From contig DASUSI010000083.1 of NCBI GenBank assembly GCA_036375165.1, positions 10,263 to 74,262 of the forward strand: a stretch of 64,000 nt of DNA. The letters run 5' to 3'. Source of the stretch: WHSM01 sp036375165 (GTDB lineage: Bacteria > Actinomycetota > Actinomycetes > Mycobacteriales > Micromonosporaceae). A model generated the notes under the pieces. That model ran no database searches, was not told the DNA's origin, and worked only from the letters and a program-made list of their open reading frames with translations. Position numbers and translations under genes: made by a program. Positions 41,915-49,144 of the stretch are shown piece after piece (position 1 is the stretch's first letter; each line of letters starts with the position of its first letter).

Positions 41915-42457
41915 ATGCCCCAGTACTCCCCGGATCCCGTGCTGCAGCGCCTCGCCGAGCGGTTCGCCAAGGACGCGCACCTTGCGGCGTGGTTCGCCAT
42001 CGGCGTTGCCCAAGAGGCCCTTGCCCAGGGCCGTCCGCGCCGCGCGCGGGAAGTGCTCGACGCGTTCACCGCGCTTGCGCACCAGCCGCGGCCGGTCGAG
42101 CCGGTGACGGTGCCCGTGATCCCGATGTACCGCGGCCCGAAGATCCGTACCCGCCTGATGGGCCCGGAATGCCACTTCCCGGGCTGCACCGCTGACCACG
42201 CCGACGACGACTCGAGGCTGCACACCTCCACCGAAAATCACGTGCCGACCATCGACGGCGACGACCACACCGTGTCCGTGTGCGTCAGCGCGACCGACAG
42301 CCTCACCACGGGCACCCGGGACCCGGCCGCCGTGTTGGTCTCCGGCGCGGCCGACCGGGAGCTGTCGCCCGGCAACGCGCTCCGGCTGGCTGAGGCCCTG
42401 ACGGTCGCTGTCGACCTGATCGAGGGTCACTGCACCCGGACAGGGGGTGCCCGGTGA
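41915..42457 (+). CDS. Hypothetical protein of plasmid/integrative-element type
   Basis: 180 residues: SPDPVLQRLAERFAKDAHLAAW at the N-terminus, then an Arg/Pro-rich linker and a possible zinc site (ECHFPGCTADHADDD, TENHV), then acidic strands (DGDDHTVSVCVS). No family named. ATG 41915, divergent from the antitoxin gene with ~90 nt between. It forms an overlapping unit with the next tiny ORF and the DUF2637 gene, as in pSAM2-type elements. Confidence 0.55.
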   Translation: MPQYSPDPVLQRLAERFAKDAHLAAWFAIGVAQEALAQGRPRRAREVLDAFTALAHQPRPVEPVTVPVIPMYRGPKIRTRLMGPECHFPGCTADHADDDSRLHTSTENHVPTIDGDDHTVSVCVSATDSLTTGTRDPAAVLVSGAADRELSPGNALRLAEALTVAVDLIEGHCTRTGGAR

Positions 42458-42534
42458 GCAACATCCTTGACGCCCTGGTCGCGGAGTTGCCCGCTCCGCA
42501 GCGACCGGTCCGGGTGCCCGGACGTCCCCTGTAG
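42454..42534 (+). CDS. 26-residue ORF between islet genes
   Basis: GTG overlapping the preceding stop (GTGA) opens SNILDALVAELPAPQRP and ends with VRVPGRPL and TAG. The coupling and protein-like start suggest it is translated; function unknown. Confidence 0.4.
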   Translation: MSNILDALVAELPAPQRPVRVPGRPL

Positions 42535-42553
42535 AACCTCGGGGGGACTCGGC

Positions 42554-42928
42554 GTGAAGTACCGGAACCAGGTGTTGACCCTGGCGGCCGAGCACGGGCA
42601 GCCGGAGGACCTCGCCAAGCTCCTGCCCATCTCGGTGGACGGCCTGTTGGTGGTCGCCTCGATCGTGATGACGGAGGACCGGGAAGCCGGCCGCCCCGCC
42701 CGTCCGTGGGCGCGGGCGTCGTTCGTGATCGGTGTGGTCGCATCGGTCGCGGCGAACATCGCAGCGGCACCGGAGGATGCGATCTCCCGGCTGATCTCGG
42801 CGTGGCCTGCCGTTGCTCTGCTCCTGGTGGTGGAGCACGTACGCCGCACGGTGCACGGCCAGGCGGCCGAGGCCATAGTGAGCCTGCTTCCAGAGCGGCA
42901 GCAGGCCAGCGAAGAGACCGGTTCCTAG
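42554..42928 (+). CDS. DUF2637 membrane protein (plasmid-spread type)
   Basis: 124 residues with two hydrophobic segments (SVDGLLVVASIVM; FVIGVVASVAANIAAAP / WPAVALLLVVEHVRR). The SVDGLLV..ASI motif is characteristic of DUF2637, found in actinomycete conjugative plasmids and integrative elements and linked to intramycelial spread. GTG start after GGGGGGA. Its presence is the main evidence that the islet comes from an AICE. Confidence 0.75.
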   Translation: MKYRNQVLTLAAEHGQPEDLAKLLPISVDGLLVVASIVMTEDREAGRPARPWARASFVIGVVASVAANIAAAPEDAISRLISAWPAVALLLVVEHVRRTVHGQAAEAIVSLLPERQQASEETGS

Positions 42929-42983
42929 CGGCGTGTGTCCACAGCGACCCCGGCGCGGTCAGCCGGCAAGCGGTCCGTGGACA

Positions 42984-43024
42984 CAAAAAGAGCCGCTGAC
43001 CGAACGTCTCTGCTGGTCAGCGGC
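42984..43024 (-). terminator. Rho-independent terminator for tRNA-Ser
   Basis: Perfect 10-bp stem GCCGCTGACC/GGTCAGCGGC (42992-43001, 43015-43024). Read on the minus strand it is followed by CTTTTTGTG, a proper T-tract, and begins 8 nt after the tRNA end. It lies inside the islet, so the element appears to have brought a replacement terminator. Confidence 0.8.
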
Positions 43025-43032
43025 ACACAGAG

Positions 43033-43121
43033 CGGAGGGTGTGGGATTCGAACCCACGAGGACGGTTCCCCGCCCTAGCGGTTTTCAAGACCGCCGCCAT
43101 CGGCCACTAGGCGAACCCTCC
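43033..43121 (-). tRNA. serT: tRNA-Ser, anticodon TGA
   Basis: 89-nt type II tRNA: acceptor GGAGGGT/ACCCTCC, anticodon stem GCGGT/ACCGC with loop CTTGAAA (anticodon TGA), long variable arm GGGCGG..CCGTCC, T-arm GTGGG-TTCGAAT-CCCAC, discriminator G. CCA is not encoded. It decodes UCA/UCG serine codons. Its 3' half is the integration site of the neighbouring islet. Confidence 0.97.
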
Positions 43122-43366
43122 GGACCTGCCGGGACACCCGTGCCGTACCCAGCCGGGGGAAGCGAGCGACGAGTATCCCGGTACGTCCGGACCCGACCCA
43201 CAGCAGAGTCTGGTCCGTCACCAGTGTGCCAGAGGCGGCCGCCGCCGCGGACGCGGCTTGGATCCGGCCGCTCCCGATCGTTCGGGACATGCGTCCGGAC
43301 GGCTCGACTGATGTCAACGTCAGTTCCAGCGTCTGCTCAGGTCAGAGCTGATTACAGGCGCAGCGG

Positions 43367-44149
43367 TCAGGTTGCCGGGATGAGGACGCTGAGGCAGGTT
43401 ACGGAAGCCTCCAGTTTCTCGAATTCGCTGACGTCCACGACGATCGGTGTGAGGCCCTCCCGCTCCAGCAGCGCCGTGGTGCGTGGTGCCGATGCGGCGA
43501 TCAACACGCGGTCGTCGCCGAGCAGGACGAGATGGCACCCCGGCCTCTCGTCCACCGCACGGAAGGCCGGTAGCCGGGTGGTGTCCACGAGCCAGGGCAG
43601 TGCCATCAGGCTGTCGTCGGGCAGCTTCGTCACCGCCGACTTCAGGTGCAGCACCAGGCCGAGCGGGACGTCGACCACCTCGCGGCCCTCGCTGGCCAGC
43701 AGCTTGCCCAGTTGCCGGATGCCCTCGGCGTTCGTCCTTCCGCCAAGCCCGACGTAGACCGTCGTACCGACCTGTAGCACGTCACCACCGTCCAACATGC
43801 CCGGCTCCTCGATGCGAGCCACCCGCAGGCCAAGCTCGCGTACCACCTGTTCGGTACCGGCCACCTCGGGTCTGCGTTCCGGGGCTCCGGGCCGGGCCAG
43901 TACGGCGAGTGAACCGCAGACCACGACGGTGTCCTCCACGAACACCGAGTCCGGGCAGTCCTCGGCGGGCGGCACGTACCGGACCTCCCACCCCGCGCGA
44001 CGCAGCGTCGCGACGTACTCCTCGTGCTGCCTGCGGGCGACGTCGACATTGACCGGGGTACGGGGGATGTGCGTGACCAGCCCGTCTGCCAATCGGGCGC
44101 TGGGTTCACGTACCAGGGCGATGCCGTGACGCGGCGCGGTGACGCTCAT
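43367..44149 (-). CDS. ddaH: Dimethylargininase (N-omega,N-omega-dimethylarginine hydrolase)
   Basis: Hydrolyses methylated arginines to citrulline; guanidino-modifying superfamily. 260 residues: FVEDTVVVCG, EPGMLDGGDVLQVG, catalytic His in VLHLKSAVT and the catalytic Cys near the C-terminus in EASVTCLSV. ATG 44149 with AGGAG upstream. Separate from the arcA gene of the same fold at 12-13 kb. Confidence 0.9.
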   Translation of the reverse strand: MSVTAPRHGIALVREPSARLADGLVTHIPRTPVNVDVARRQHEEYVATLRRAGWEVRYVPPAEDCPDSVFVEDTVVVCGSLAVLARPGAPERRPEVAGTEQVVRELGLRVARIEEPGMLDGGDVLQVGTTVYVGLGGRTNAEGIRQLGKLLASEGREVVDVPLGLVLHLKSAVTKLPDDSLMALPWLVDTTRLPAFRAVDERPGCHLVLLGDDRVLIAASAPRTTALLEREGLTPIVVDVSEFEKLEASVTCLSVLIPAT

Positions 44150-44417
44150 CGAGGGGCCTCTCCTGGCTCGGCCGGTGACGTTCTTGCAGGTGAACGCCAG
44201 CGTATCGGGCGTCTAACATTGGTATGGGGGTATGGGCTGGTCCCGTCCCGTTTGACACGGCCCGGGGCGTGGGTTCGTCGTCCGACCCTGTCCGTTTCCT
44301 TCGGTAGGGATTGGGCAACGTGACGACGTAGCACTGCCGGGCCCGGATGATGTCCACTGAACGATTCGACCGGGTTCCCGCCACTGGAGTGCTTCCCAGC
44401 AATGGAGAAGGAGACCC

Positions 44418-45389
44418 ATGAAGGCGATCGTCCAGGACGCATACGGCTCGTACGACGTTTTGGAACTCAGGGACATCAACAGACCGGTGATCGGCGATCA
44501 CGACCTGCTGTTAAAGGTGTGCGCGGCCGGCGTCGACCCAGGAGTCTGGCATTTGATGACGGGCCTGCCGTACCTGGTTCGTGCCTTCGGTTTCGGACTC
44601 CGCGCGCCCAAGGTCCGGGTGCGGGGCCGGGATGTCGCGGGGCGCGTCGAGGCGGTCGGCAAGAACGTGACACGGTTCCAGCCGGGTGACGAGATCTACG
44701 GCACCTGCGAGGGATCCTTCGCCGAGTACGCGAGTGCCCGGGAGGACAAGGTGGCGGCGAAGCCTTCGAACCTCAGCTTCGAGCAGGCGGCGGCGGTCCC
44801 CATCTCCGGGTCGACCGCGCTCCTGGGTCTTCGCGACGCGGGCCAGGTGCGGCCCGGGCAGCAGGTACTGATCATCGGTGCGGCTGGCGGAGTGGGGACG
44901 TTCGCGGTGCAGCTGGCCAAGGCGTTCGGAGCGGAAGTGACCGGTGTCTGCAGCACGACCAAGGTGGACCTGGTCCGGTCGATCGGTGCGGACGACGTCA
45001 TCGACTACACCCGTGAGGACTTCGTGGACAGCTCCCGTCGTTACGACCTCATCCTCGACACGGCGGGCAACCGTCCACTGTCACACCTCCGGCGTGCTCT
45101 CGCGTCCAAGGGAACCCTGGTGATCGTTGGAGGCGAAGGGGGAGGCCGGTGGTTCGGAGGCTTCGATCGCACCCTCCGGGCGCCCATGCTGTCGCTGTTC
45201 GTGAGCCAGAAGCTGCGCGGGCTGATGTCGACAGAGAACAGTGCGAACCTGCGGGTCCTGGGAGAGTACATCGACGCGGGCAAGCTCACGCCAGTCATCG
45301 ACCGGACGTACTCGTTGAGCGAGGTCCCGCAGGCTCTCCGGTACGTGGAAGAAGGCCACGCCCGCGGCAAGGTCGTGATCACGGTGTGA
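44418..45389 (+). CDS. NAD(P)-dependent medium-chain oxidoreductase (quinone reductase type)
   Basis: 323 residues: KAIVQDAYGSYDVLELRDIN, VRGRDVAGRVEAVG, QPGDEIYG, Rossmann IIGAAGGVGTFAVQLAKA, STTKVDLVRSIGADDVIDY and HARGKVVITV. No catalytic zinc ligands. A second quinone-reductase-like enzyme beside that at 34 kb; this one resembles the RTN4IP1/QOR subgroup. ATG after GAAGGAG. Confidence 0.88.
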   Translation: MKAIVQDAYGSYDVLELRDINRPVIGDHDLLLKVCAAGVDPGVWHLMTGLPYLVRAFGFGLRAPKVRVRGRDVAGRVEAVGKNVTRFQPGDEIYGTCEGSFAEYASAREDKVAAKPSNLSFEQAAAVPISGSTALLGLRDAGQVRPGQQVLIIGAAGGVGTFAVQLAKAFGAEVTGVCSTTKVDLVRSIGADDVIDYTREDFVDSSRRYDLILDTAGNRPLSHLRRALASKGTLVIVGGEGGGRWFGGFDRTLRAPMLSLFVSQKLRGLMSTENSANLRVLGEYIDAGKLTPVIDRTYSLSEVPQALRYVEEGHARGKVVITV

Positions 45390-45413
45390 GGTGCGGTGGG
45401 TGCCTGCCGGTGC

Positions 45414-46232
45414 TCAGGCGCTGACGCGGCTCGCGGTGGCCGCCCGGGTGGCCGCGACGAAGTTCCAGAACGATGCGAGTGTCGTGCTCTTGCGTTGTGC
45501 CCGGGTGTTCGTGCCGAACATCGTGTTGCGCAGCGGGGTGGTGAGTTCCAGTTGCGCGCCCATGCCGAGCAGGGTCCGGTTGACGATGTTGTCGGGGTCG
45601 GTGCCACTGAGCGAGGGATGGTTCTGCGCGTCGATCGCCTGGATGCCGGCCTGCCCGTACTTCTGCAGCAGATAGCTTCTGAGTGTGCTGTCACGTCCGC
45701 CGACCAGGACGGCGGCGGTGCCGTCGGGCAGCCCTGCCGCTGTGGTGGTGCAGCCGTGCAGGGAGACGGCGTACCGGGCTCCGGCACACAGCGAGCGGGC
45801 GTACGGGTCGTCGCAGTGTGTTGACGTGACGTGCAGTTCGCTGTTGCCGGAGGACCGCAGTCCCTCGAACATCCAGTAGTCGTACGCTGGTCCGCCGCTG
45901 GGAGTGACCGCCAGCGTGGCCGGGTGGTAGCCGGCGATGGCGAGGCATAGTTCCGAGGTGCCGGGTTCGATCCCGCCGCCGTGCGGCGCGATGACCGCGA
46001 ACTGCGGGAACAGCGCGTTCTGCGTCAGGTCGTCATCGAATGAGGGGTGACGCCGGTAGCGGCGGGCGTAGTCGGTGCCCTCCACGAGGCTGGGGTCCGC
46101 GTACAGCGCGGTGTTCGACGGATAGCTGTCCGCTGCCGCGGCCGGCGACGTCAGTCGGGGTGTGAGTACCCCAGAAGCTCCAACGGCCGCCGATGCCATT
46201 ACCGCAAGCACTGTCCTTCGCCGTGTACCCAT
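45414..46232 (-). CDS. Secreted poly-gamma-glutamate hydrolase family protein
   Basis: 272 residues with a Tat/Sec-like signal peptide (MGTRRRTVLAVMASAAVGAS to SPAAAA) and a zinc-peptidase-type domain: AVIAPHGGGIEPGTSEL, YDYWMFEGLRSSGNSELHVT, STHCDDP and a later CTTTAAG. The family is best known from phages that cut poly-gamma-glutamate capsules; actinomycete copies are exported. Likely degrades gamma-linked glutamate polymers or gamma-D-Glu bonds. Confidence 0.85.
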   Translation of the reverse strand: MGTRRRTVLAVMASAAVGASGVLTPRLTSPAAAADSYPSNTALYADPSLVEGTDYARRYRRHPSFDDDLTQNALFPQFAVIAPHGGGIEPGTSELCLAIAGYHPATLAVTPSGGPAYDYWMFEGLRSSGNSELHVTSTHCDDPYARSLCAGARYAVSLHGCTTTAAGLPDGTAAVLVGGRDSTLRSYLLQKYGQAGIQAIDAQNHPSLSGTDPDNIVNRTLLGMGAQLELTTPLRNTMFGTNTRAQRKSTTLASFWNFVAATRAATASRVSA

Positions 46233-46433
46233 GACGTGGCCCGCCTTCCACAGAAGACAGTTTTGAGAAACTTATAGAGATTCGAGGGTTCGACTAGTCC
46301 TCCGGGTGACCGGCCACGTTGTGGATCAGGCGCCGGGAACGCATGTTGCCCCGCGGGTCCGGCTGGCGGGCCACTGCTTCGGCTGCCGTACGTCGTCGCT
46401 GGGGTAATCACCCGGGGGGGCTTCCGGACCTGT

Positions 46434-46547
46434 CTACTCTTCCTCAGCCAGTTGGCGGTGTTCCAGCCATGTGGTGGCCGCCAGTCCGGTGAGGGCGGCG
46501 ACGGTCCAGATGATGAGCGCCAGCTTTGCCAGTAGCAGGAGTGACAT
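46434..46547 (-). CDS. Small single-span membrane protein (37 aa)
   Basis: GGAGGAAGCCTG precedes ATG 46547. The ORF encodes 37 residues with one hydrophobic helix (MSLLLLAKLALIIWTVAALT GLAATT) and a charged tail LEHRQLAEEE. Too short for standard gene callers. Function unknown. Confidence 0.55.
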   Translation of the reverse strand: MSLLLLAKLALIIWTVAALTGLAATTWLEHRQLAEEE

Positions 46548-46813
46548 CAGGCTTCCTCCGGTCCGGTGATCGGGCGCTGGTCCGTGACCGCTGGTGGCGA
46601 AGTGCGCGGCCTTGGGAGGGGAGTGTGTTGCGGAGTTCGGCGGCGAACCCTTCCGTGGCTGGGAGGCTATCCAGCCGCGCCGGCGGGAGTCAGCAGGTCG
46701 TGACGGGGATCTCCCGCGTGTGATCAGGCGTTTCGGCCGCTGGCGAGCGCGGGCTGCCGCCCGGTCCGCCTGACGGGTGGCCGGCGTACATCTGGGAGCG
46801 CGTACGGTGAGGT

Positions 46814-47371
46814 ATGGCCCGGCTTCCGCCGAAGGATCTTCGCGTCGATGATGGGCACGTGGAGCACGACGCGGAGCGTTCGCCGACGGGTGCCGTGGAC
46901 CTGGCGGAGCGAGAGGCCCTTGACGAGACGATGCGCGGTCTGGCGTCGAAGCTCGGCGGTACGGCTCACGGCTTTTTTGTCCGCCGAGCCCGCTATACCG
47001 GCGGCAACATCAGCACCCAGCTGGTGCTGTTTCTCGCCGAGGCGGCAGTCGCGGGAGTCGTCGGCAACGCGCTCTACGATGCGATCCGGTTGACCGTCCG
47101 AGCCGTTGCCGACCGGTTACGGGAACGCACTGAGAAGGAAGGGAAGGCGCAGCTCGACAAGGACGACCTGGCGGAACTGGCCTGTGCCGGGGCACGGCTG
47201 ACGCTGAACCTTGACGAGGAAACGAACCTTGTGGTGGAGGACCTGACCCAGGACGGCGACGACTCCGCATGGCAGGTGAAAATCAGTAACCCTGGGGAGG
47301 ACGAGAGCTACCTGGTGTGGGTCTCACCTTCCGAGGACCTGACTTCGGTATGGCTGCTGGTCAACCGGTGA
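46814..47371 (+). CDS. Hypothetical protein with one hydrophobic segment
   Basis: 185 residues: acidic N-terminus, a helix QLVLFLAEAAVAGVVGNALYDAI near residue 75-97, then a charged coiled segment (RLRERTEKEGKAQLDKDDLAEL) and a beta-rich end (EDESYLVWVSPSEDLTSVWLL). No family recognised. ATG 46814 with TACGGT 5 nt upstream, a possible leaderless box. Confidence 0.6.
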   Translation: MARLPPKDLRVDDGHVEHDAERSPTGAVDLAEREALDETMRGLASKLGGTAHGFFVRRARYTGGNISTQLVLFLAEAAVAGVVGNALYDAIRLTVRAVADRLRERTEKEGKAQLDKDDLAELACAGARLTLNLDEETNLVVEDLTQDGDDSAWQVKISNPGEDESYLVWVSPSEDLTSVWLLVNR

Positions 47372-47405
47372 CCGGGTCACCGGCAACCCGGTACCGCTCC
47401 AGGAT

Positions 47406-48161
47406 TTATTGAGGTGGCGGCAGCACTCGCTGGTACGCGCCGGTGACCGCGTCCCGCCACGACGGCGGTACGGGCTGGACAGACCCGAATCGCTCCCGCA
47501 GGTACGGTCGCCGGCTGCGGGCCATTTCGGTGTTCGTCCAGACCTCCAGGCACCAACGGACCGCACGGCCGACCGCCAGCGCCGCTGAAGCCGCTGGTGA
47601 GACGCCTGCGGGTGCGAGTACTCCGGCTTGGCCGAGAAATTCTCCGAGACTTGCCGGTGTGGTGTCCGGAAGTGGGTCCTGCCATTCGATCGGTGCCAAT
47701 GCGCGCCCGGTGCGGGCCTTTTCCAATTCGACGGCGCGGCCGTAGGTGGCACGGGCTTGTCTCGTTTCATCGAGGGCACGTCCCAATAGACACAGGTGTT
47801 TTCCCCATACCGTTTCGATGTCCGCCGGAATTCTGGCGGCGGCTGCGGTGAGGGCAAGAATGTCGAGTGCCTCGGTCGGGTCGTACGCGGCCAGCGCACG
47901 CCGTTCGCAAACGGCGAGAAGTTGCTGCGCTTTCGCGCTGTTTCTTAACAGTTCTGACTCGGGCACCACCCAGGCGCCGGTCGGATTTCCGACCAGGTCG
48001 AGATGCCAGATCGCGAATGCGGCAGAACCGCTACCGTCAAGCCCTGACGCGATGACGAGAAGGCCGCGGACCGGCCTTCCGTCAACGGACGCCGGCCCGG
48101 GCAGGAACTCGGCTGGCCCAGACTGACCGTTGGAGGTCGGGTCGGCGACCGGCCCGTTCAC
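47406..48161 (-). CDS. Hypothetical protein (251 aa)
   Basis: 251 residues: GRPVRGLLVIASGLDGSGSAAF, FAIWHLDLVGNPTGAWVVPE, WGKHLCLLGRALDETRQAR and a C-terminal AVGRAVRWCLEVWTNTEMA. No family recognised. GTG 48161 is chosen because AGGAG lies 8 nt upstream; the frame is open further back without coding character. Convergent with the preceding gene. Confidence 0.6.
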   Translation of the reverse strand: MNGPVADPTSNGQSGPAEFLPGPASVDGRPVRGLLVIASGLDGSGSAAFAIWHLDLVGNPTGAWVVPESELLRNSAKAQQLLAVCERRALAAYDPTEALDILALTAAAARIPADIETVWGKHLCLLGRALDETRQARATYGRAVELEKARTGRALAPIEWQDPLPDTTPASLGEFLGQAGVLAPAGVSPAASAALAVGRAVRWCLEVWTNTEMARSRRPYLRERFGSVQPVPPSWRDAVTGAYQRVLPPPQ

Positions 48162-49144
48162 CGGGGTTCTCCTGGGGTCCTGCCGGACGGGCGCTCCGGA
48201 TGGGCAACCTGACAGGCTGACCGGTCGGAGTGCCGTACTTCGGCAGCTCGAAAGCCGTGAGTATCCTGCGGACCCAGTTCGCATCGCGGGTTCGCTGAGC
48301 TGCATGATTCATACTCCACTTGGTTGGGTCGGTCCGAGGAGACGATGTCTGCCTTGGTAATCCTGTGGCTTTGACCCAGGTTTAACCCGGTGCCGTAGAG
48401 ATCCAGCACCGCGTACATCGCCGCACCGTCCGTTTCGCTTCCGCCGAACTTGGAACATTATCCGGGATCGTTGCCAGACACTATCGGCCAAACGTCCAGC
48501 AGTGCGGTTACTTCCGAGTCGCGGCTGAAACTTGTGATTCGCGAATATGAGGTTCGGATCAGAAACCGCTACCAACGGCGACCGAACCTGGATTCGAAAA
48601 TTGCTTGCGGCAGGGCAAGCACCGTCAGGTCACCATGCGGGGATGGCATCCTGACTGCTGGACAAGTTGGCCCACACCGGCCATGAACACCTTGACGTCG
48701 GCGTGTCGCCGGCTACGGCCGCAAGCAAGGCGATCCGGACCGGCGGCGCCGGGTGTGGCCGGGCAGTTCCAGCACCGCGTGGAGTCCGGCCGCAGCGTGG
48801 GTACCTGCTGGCGCTGTTCGCGACCGAATCCGCCGGCTGAGAGCCGCGAATCCACCACCCATCAGTGATAACGGGGTTACGTTGAGCTAACTCATTGCGT
48901 GAAGGGTGGGACGGCCATCGGCCGGCAGCCCACGGGGGTGAAGTGTCGTCCCCGCCCCTGGGCGGTATCGGGCCACCTCGGCCGGTCATCGCTGGCAGAC
49001 GGCTGCGGCACGTGGGCGGGCATGCCGTCGCGACGGCGCTCGGAGGGGGTGATCGGCGGGCCGGTTTCGGGTGCACCGGTGTGGGACGGCTCGTCATGTC
49101 TCCGCCTCCGGCACTTCCGGAGGCGATCCCACATGGAGGAGCAC
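48162..49144. other. 983-bp gene-poor, AT-richer stretch
   Basis: No complete gene is supported. GC is clearly below that of the neighbours between about 48,350 and 48,620. A short frame at 48658-48840 recalls a leucine-rich-variant repeat (see separate entry). The last ~100 bases hold the promoter and RBS of the sialidase-like gene. It may be decayed accessory DNA. Confidence 0.45.
48658..48840 (+). pseudogene. Possible fragment of an LRV-repeat protein
   Basis: A 61-codon open frame without start codon reads LDKLAHTGHEHLDVGVSP, then ATAASKAIRTGG, and ends GYLLALFATESAG. The L..LA....HE.....SPAT spacing recalls leucine-rich-variant repeats. A stop lies directly upstream, so at most a remnant. 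Weak evidence. Confidence 0.22.

Larger units (their letters stand above)
40503..43121. mobile_element. 2.5-kb genomic islet integrated at tRNA-Ser(TGA); AICE remnant or satellite
   Basis: Bounded by the intact tRNA-Ser (43033-43121) and a 3'-half copy (40503-40557), offset 2,530 bp. Cargo: a VapB45/VapC45-like toxin-antitoxin pair on the minus strand, then a plasmid-type hypothetical gene, a tiny ORF and a DUF2637 protein on the plus strand. DUF2637 proteins are common in actinomycete conjugative plasmids and integrative elements. No integrase, excisionase, replication initiator or FtsK-like transfer gene is present, so it cannot move by itself. The short repeat CTGCTGGTCAG occurs just inside both ends (40612 and 43010). 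Confidence 0.8.

Noticed and set aside
40500..43121. Insertion sequence or transposon at this position
   Set aside because: No transposase, no terminal inverted repeats of IS type and no target-site duplication apart from the 58-bp tRNA copy, which fits a tyrosine recombinase instead.
44418..45389. True zinc alcohol dehydrogenase
   Set aside because: The catalytic and structural cysteine ligands are absent; it is a zinc-free quinone-reductase-type enzyme.
48450..48686. 78-codon plus-strand frame in the AT-richer gap
   Set aside because: No RBS, no codon bias and no family; likely chance.
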